From Lachnospiraceae bacterium UBA3826 (GTDB lineage Bacteria; Bacillota; Clostridia; Lachnospirales; Lachnospiraceae), in assembly GCA_002393095.1 (NCBI GenBank), contig DGII01000148.1:1-10449 (forward strand): 10,449 bases of DNA, in the 5' to 3' direction. Both the position numbers and the translations under genes were made by a program. The notes beneath the pieces are model-generated. The model saw nothing but the letters and a program-made list of their open reading frames with translations, was not told the DNA's origin and did not search any database. Of this stretch, positions 7,850 to 10,449 are shown one piece after another (position 1 is the first letter of the stretch; each line of letters begins with the position of its first letter).

Positions 7850-9968
7850 ATTTCTTAAGAATTACCTGTACCTCCGGAAGTGAATCCATGAACACCTCCA
7901 CACACTTAGGATCAAACTGTGTTCCCTTCCCCTCTTCTATAATGGATAAAGCCTTTTCGATCGTGAATGCCGGTTTATATACTCTCGGAGAAGTCAATGC
8001 ATCGAATACATCCGCTACTGCCATTATACGGGCAGACAATGGTATGACCTCACCGTGTAATCCTTCGGGATACCCCCTGCCGTCCCATCTCTCATGATGA
8101 TAGGCCGCCATATTCCTTGCTTCCTTGAGATAGCTTCCGCCCTCTACCGTTCCTATAGCCTTCTCCATGATATGCTTACCGGCTGTGGTATGAGTCTTCA
8201 TGATCTCATATTCTTCATCTGTAAGCTTACCCGGCTTATTAAGTACCTCGTCCGGTATGTTGATCTTGCCCACATCATGCAGCGGTGCGGATCTCACAAC
8301 ATCCGACATGAATTTATTGGTGATCTTCTCTGCGTAATAGCCCTTCCTCTTAAGTCCCTCGACTATTATCTTCACATAGGCGGCAGTCTTCTGTATATGC
8401 GCACCTGTATCCGAGTCACGATTCTCCACCATATCAGCCATAGTGATTATCAGACCGTCCTGCATCTTGGCTGTAGCTTCCGACAGCCGCCTTATACTGC
8501 GCATCTGTTCTGCCTGATTAAGTGTCATATTACTGATCGCACTGTACATCTTCTCGATCTCATCACCGGTTCGTATGCCTATATCTCTGAATTCCCTAAC
8601 CTCTTCATCCAGTATCTCCTGCCTGTCATCGCCAAAAGAGAAATTATTCACATATCTGGTTATGGTATTGACCGGATATATGATGTGGTACTCCGTCAAC
8701 CATGTGACAAATACGCATAATACTATGAAGAATCCCAAATACACCGATATCATCTCAACCAGGAAGCTGCGCCGCATGGCATTAAGCTGCCCCATATCCA
8801 CATCAGCTCCTACATAACACACACATCTGCCATTGGAATCATATACGGGCTGATATGCCGTAAGCAGATATCCGTATCTGTCATTGGTAACTATGGGATC
8901 TATCCTCTCTCCCGACAGCAGGGCCGGAAGATACTCACGAAATCCCTCATCAATCGGAATGACAGTGCCGATAAGCTCTCCTTCCGTATCTGCCGTGTCT
9001 ATATCGAATACCACATAGCACCCCTCTTCCGTTATCTTATATACATACAGATATTCTATATCCGCAGAGCTTTGCAGTATTCTTGCCAACAGATTCTCAG
9101 TCTCCTGATAGCCGGCGACGGCACCGTCTTTTTCAAGATATTCATTAACCATATCCGCATCGATTATACCGGCGGCGATCTCAGTTGTTCCCTGTGCGAT
9201 TCTCGCATGCTCTTCAATGATGGTCTTACGATATATCTCCATACTGATAATCATCGCAACAACGGACACTATCGCCAGAACACCCGATACTACAATAAGT
9301 ATCTTGACCTTTATAGGCATAACACGGGTAAGAGCTTTGTCGGACAGTGTTGCCTCCTCATCTGAGATAGGCTTCTGCATCCAGCCTCTGATCCTAAAGT
9401 ATTGATGATACTTTTCGGGTATAAGGCGGATCACTACCGCAGCCACTACTACGATAATGGCTTTATCCGGTATATCCATTATGATGCTGGCTAAAAGGTG
9501 AGATACGAACTGCCCCGTATGCAGGGTCTCATACAACACGCCTGCAAGAGCTTCACCTTCAGAGGTAAGTCCGTTCATAAACCATGGTATGAGCGACCCT
9601 ATACCGCCGCCTATTAACACGAATATCGCAAACATCCCTATATATCCGGCGACCTTCCTTATCCAGCCTCTCCTTGCCCAAAATGCCGCAACGAAAGCTA
9701 TCAAGACATTAAGAACTCCGTAATACAACGCCGTCGGATCATACAAGGTCTTAAGCATATTGGTGAAAAATCCCACGAGCACACCCGGAAGGTAGCCCCC
9801 CAGTGCACCCACAATAACACTTCCTACCGTATCCAGATATAACGGCAGACCAAGCGCTCCGACAAGTGCGCCTAATGACAGGTTGAGCAACACTCCGGCT
9901 GCACACAGCAAAAGCGGTATCCTATTATTATTCACCGATTTACGATCTTTTCTATTTACATCACTCAT
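7833..9968 (-). CDS. Membrane-bound Cache-like sensor HD-GYP cyclic-di-GMP phosphodiesterase
   Basis: This is a 711-residue protein predicted to hydrolyse cyclic-di-GMP at the membrane. I chose ATG 9968 because AGAGG (9974-9978) lies 5 bases upstream; the GTG at 9974 overlaps that site. Numbering is from this ATG. Residues 16-185 are a multi-helix membrane domain with LPLYLDTVGSVIVGALGG, reminiscent of ECF transporter S-component-like domains. A helix at 219-244 leads to an extracytoplasmic region at 245-400 with Cache-like features (YLLTAYQPVYDSNGRCVCYVGADV), then a helix at 404-426, a HAMP-like linker and a coiled region. The HD-GYP domain (about 500-690) looks complete: LHDVGK (His564, Asp565, Lys568), MKTH (His593), YHHERWDGRGYPEG (His624, His625) and AVADVFDALTS (Asp653). 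It is the first gene after the promoter, and its 3' end overlaps the hybrid kinase start. The sensed ligand is unknown. Confidence 0.92.
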   Translation of the reverse strand: MSDVNRKDRKSVNNNRIPLLLCAAGVLLNLSLGALVGALGLPLYLDTVGSVIVGALGGYLPGVLVGFFTNMLKTLYDPTALYYGVLNVLIAFVAAFWARRGWIRKVAGYIGMFAIFVLIGGGIGSLIPWFMNGLTSEGEALAGVLYETLHTGQFVSHLLASIIMDIPDKAIIVVVAAVVIRLIPEKYHQYFRIRGWMQKPISDEEATLSDKALTRVMPIKVKILIVVSGVLAIVSVVAMIISMEIYRKTIIEEHARIAQGTTEIAAGIIDADMVNEYLEKDGAVAGYQETENLLARILQSSADIEYLYVYKITEEGCYVVFDIDTADTEGELIGTVIPIDEGFREYLPALLSGERIDPIVTNDRYGYLLTAYQPVYDSNGRCVCYVGADVDMGQLNAMRRSFLVEMISVYLGFFIVLCVFVTWLTEYHIIYPVNTITRYVNNFSFGDDRQEILDEEVREFRDIGIRTGDEIEKMYSAISNMTLNQAEQMRSIRRLSEATAKMQDGLIITMADMVENRDSDTGAHIQKTAAYVKIIVEGLKRKGYYAEKITNKFMSDVVRSAPLHDVGKINIPDEVLNKPGKLTDEEYEIMKTHTTAGKHIMEKAIGTVEGGSYLKEARNMAAYHHERWDGRGYPEGLHGEVIPLSARIMAVADVFDALTSPRVYKPAFTIEKALSIIEEGKGTQFDPKCVEVFMDSLPEVQVILKKYAQNI

Positions 9969-9993
9969 AGACACCTCTTATAATCCAACCTTA

Positions 9994-10002
9994 ATTATAC
10001 CA
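9994..10002 (-). promoter_or_regulatory. Extended -10 promoter for the signalling operon
   Basis: The minus strand reads TGGTATAAT, an extended -10 element (TG-n-TATAAT), with the consensus hexamer at 9999-9994. The -35 region, 17 bases upstream, reads TACAAT (10022-10017), a poor match, as is common for extended -10 promoters. Transcription would begin near 9987, giving a leader of about 20 bases, just enough for the AGAGG ribosome binding site. A second TATAAT lies at 10017-10012 and could be an alternative, but it also lacks a good -35. Confidence 0.55.
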
Positions 10003-10047
10003 AATAGAAGCATTATATTGTACCTGTTTTTGAACAAATCGGAAATC

Positions 10048-10084
10048 AAAAAAGAACCTGTCAAATAACTCATGACAGGTTCTT
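10048..10084 (-). terminator. Rho-independent terminator after tpiA
   Basis: There is a perfect 12-base-pair stem, AAGAACCTGTCA (10052-10063) paired with TGACAGGTTCTT (10073-10084), with a 9-base loop. Read on the minus strand it is followed by a T run (10053 to 10048), as expected for an intrinsic terminator. It lies 43 bases after the tpiA stop codon and ends about 46 bases before the extended -10 element of the signalling genes, so it separates the two units. Confidence 0.88.
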
Positions 10085-10126
10085 ATAATTATTATAAAAT
10101 TTACTATCCGTTACAGATCGATATCA

Positions 10127-10449
10127 TTATGCATTGACTATCTGACCGAAATCAGCCTTAAGACTCGCTCCGCCTATGAGACCTCCGTCTATATCGGGCT
10201 TTGATAAAAGCTCGGCTGCGTTGCCGGCGTTCATTGAACCGCCGTACTGAATACGGACAGCTTCTGCTGTAGCCACGTCATACATCTTGGCGATGAGGTC
10301 ACGGATAAGCTTACATACCTCTTCTGCCTGGTCTGCGGTAGCAGTCTCGCCTGTTCCTATAGCCCAGATAGGTTCGTATGCGATAACAAGGTTCTTAACC
10401 TGATCTGCTGTCACATCAGTAAGGTCCCACTTGATCTGTCTCTCGATCC
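10127..10449 (-). CDS. tpiA: Triosephosphate isomerase, C-terminal part (enters from beyond the window)
   Basis: This enzyme interconverts dihydroxyacetone phosphate and glyceraldehyde 3-phosphate in glycolysis. About 107 C-terminal residues are visible, ending at TAA 10127. The reading frame stays open to the window edge (IERQIKWDLTDV precedes the in-frame GTG at 10414), so that GTG is an internal valine codon and not a start. The catalytic glutamate lies in AYEPIWAIGTG, with the phosphate-gripping loop 6 immediately after. QYGGSMNAGNA and DGGLIGGASL form the remaining phosphate-binding loops. All expected C-terminal motifs are intact. The gene is followed by its own terminator, so it is probably not transcribed together with the signalling genes. 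Confidence 0.97.
   Translation of the reverse strand, partial: IERQIKWDLTDVTADQVKNLVIAYEPIWAIGTGETATADQAEEVCKLIRDLIAKMYDVATAEAVRIQYGGSMNAGNAAELLSKPDIDGGLIGGASLKADFGQIVNA

Noticed and set aside
9969..9974. GTG start at 9974 for the intact HD-GYP gene
   Set aside because: The GTG overlaps the AGAGGTG ribosome binding site. ATG at 9968 has that site at normal spacing.
9969..10047. Riboswitch or structured leader before the HD-GYP operon
   Set aside because: The predicted leader is only about 20 bases, too short for a known riboswitch. I saw no cyclic-di-GMP riboswitch-like conserved segments.
10127..10414. Separate small gene starting at GTG 10414
   Set aside because: The frame is open to the window edge and the upstream residues continue the triosephosphate isomerase sequence, so this is the end of tpiA and not an independent gene.

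Overview
The window reads as chromosomal DNA of a low-to-moderate GC Gram-positive anaerobe. The best guess is the family Lachnospiraceae (Bacillota, Clostridia). The basis is the character of the triosephosphate isomerase C-terminus, frequent ATA isoleucine codons, strong GGAGG-type ribosome binding sites, and large multidomain HD-GYP and hybrid-kinase proteins. This placement rests on recognition, not on a search. Every supported gene lies on the minus strand, so transcription runs from high to low coordinates.

In transcription order, the window opens with the 3' part of tpiA (10449 to 10127), a glycolytic gene closed by a clear Rho-independent terminator (10084 to 10048). A new transcription unit then starts from an extended -10 promoter near 9994-10002. 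It carries four signalling genes: (1) a membrane-bound, Cache-like sensor HD-GYP phosphodiesterase with all the metal and catalytic residues I can identify (7833-9968); (2) a 1420-residue hybrid histidine kinase with fourteen Reg_prop blades, a Y_Y_Y domain, HisKA, HATPase, receiver and HPt domains (3587-7849), overlapping the previous gene by 17 bases; (3) a small protein with a degenerate receiver followed by an intact receiver and no output domain (2802-3560); (4) a seven-helix membrane protein with a degenerate HD-GYP domain and a duplicated C-terminal beta-rich domain (421-2778). A 59-base gap with no visible terminator follows, then the 5' part of pncB, nicotinate phosphoribosyltransferase (361 to 1, running off the window).

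The four middle genes look like one signalling module. A large extracellular propeller senses a ligand, phosphate passes His-Asp-His inside the kinase and probably on to the separate receiver, and the two HD-GYP proteins flank this relay as probable cyclic-di-GMP outputs or readers, one probably catalytic and one probably not. No GGDEF or EAL domain and no DNA-binding domain is encoded here. The most unusual parts are the degenerate HD-GYP with its duplicated C-terminal domain, the pseudo-receiver/receiver pair, and the HTCS-like sensor that ends in HPt instead of an AraC-type regulator.

The window is almost fully coding. The only gaps are 59 bases (362-420), 23 bases (2779-2801), 26 bases (3561-3586) and about 158 bases (9969-10126). 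I saw no tRNA, rRNA, CRISPR array, insertion sequence or phage gene.
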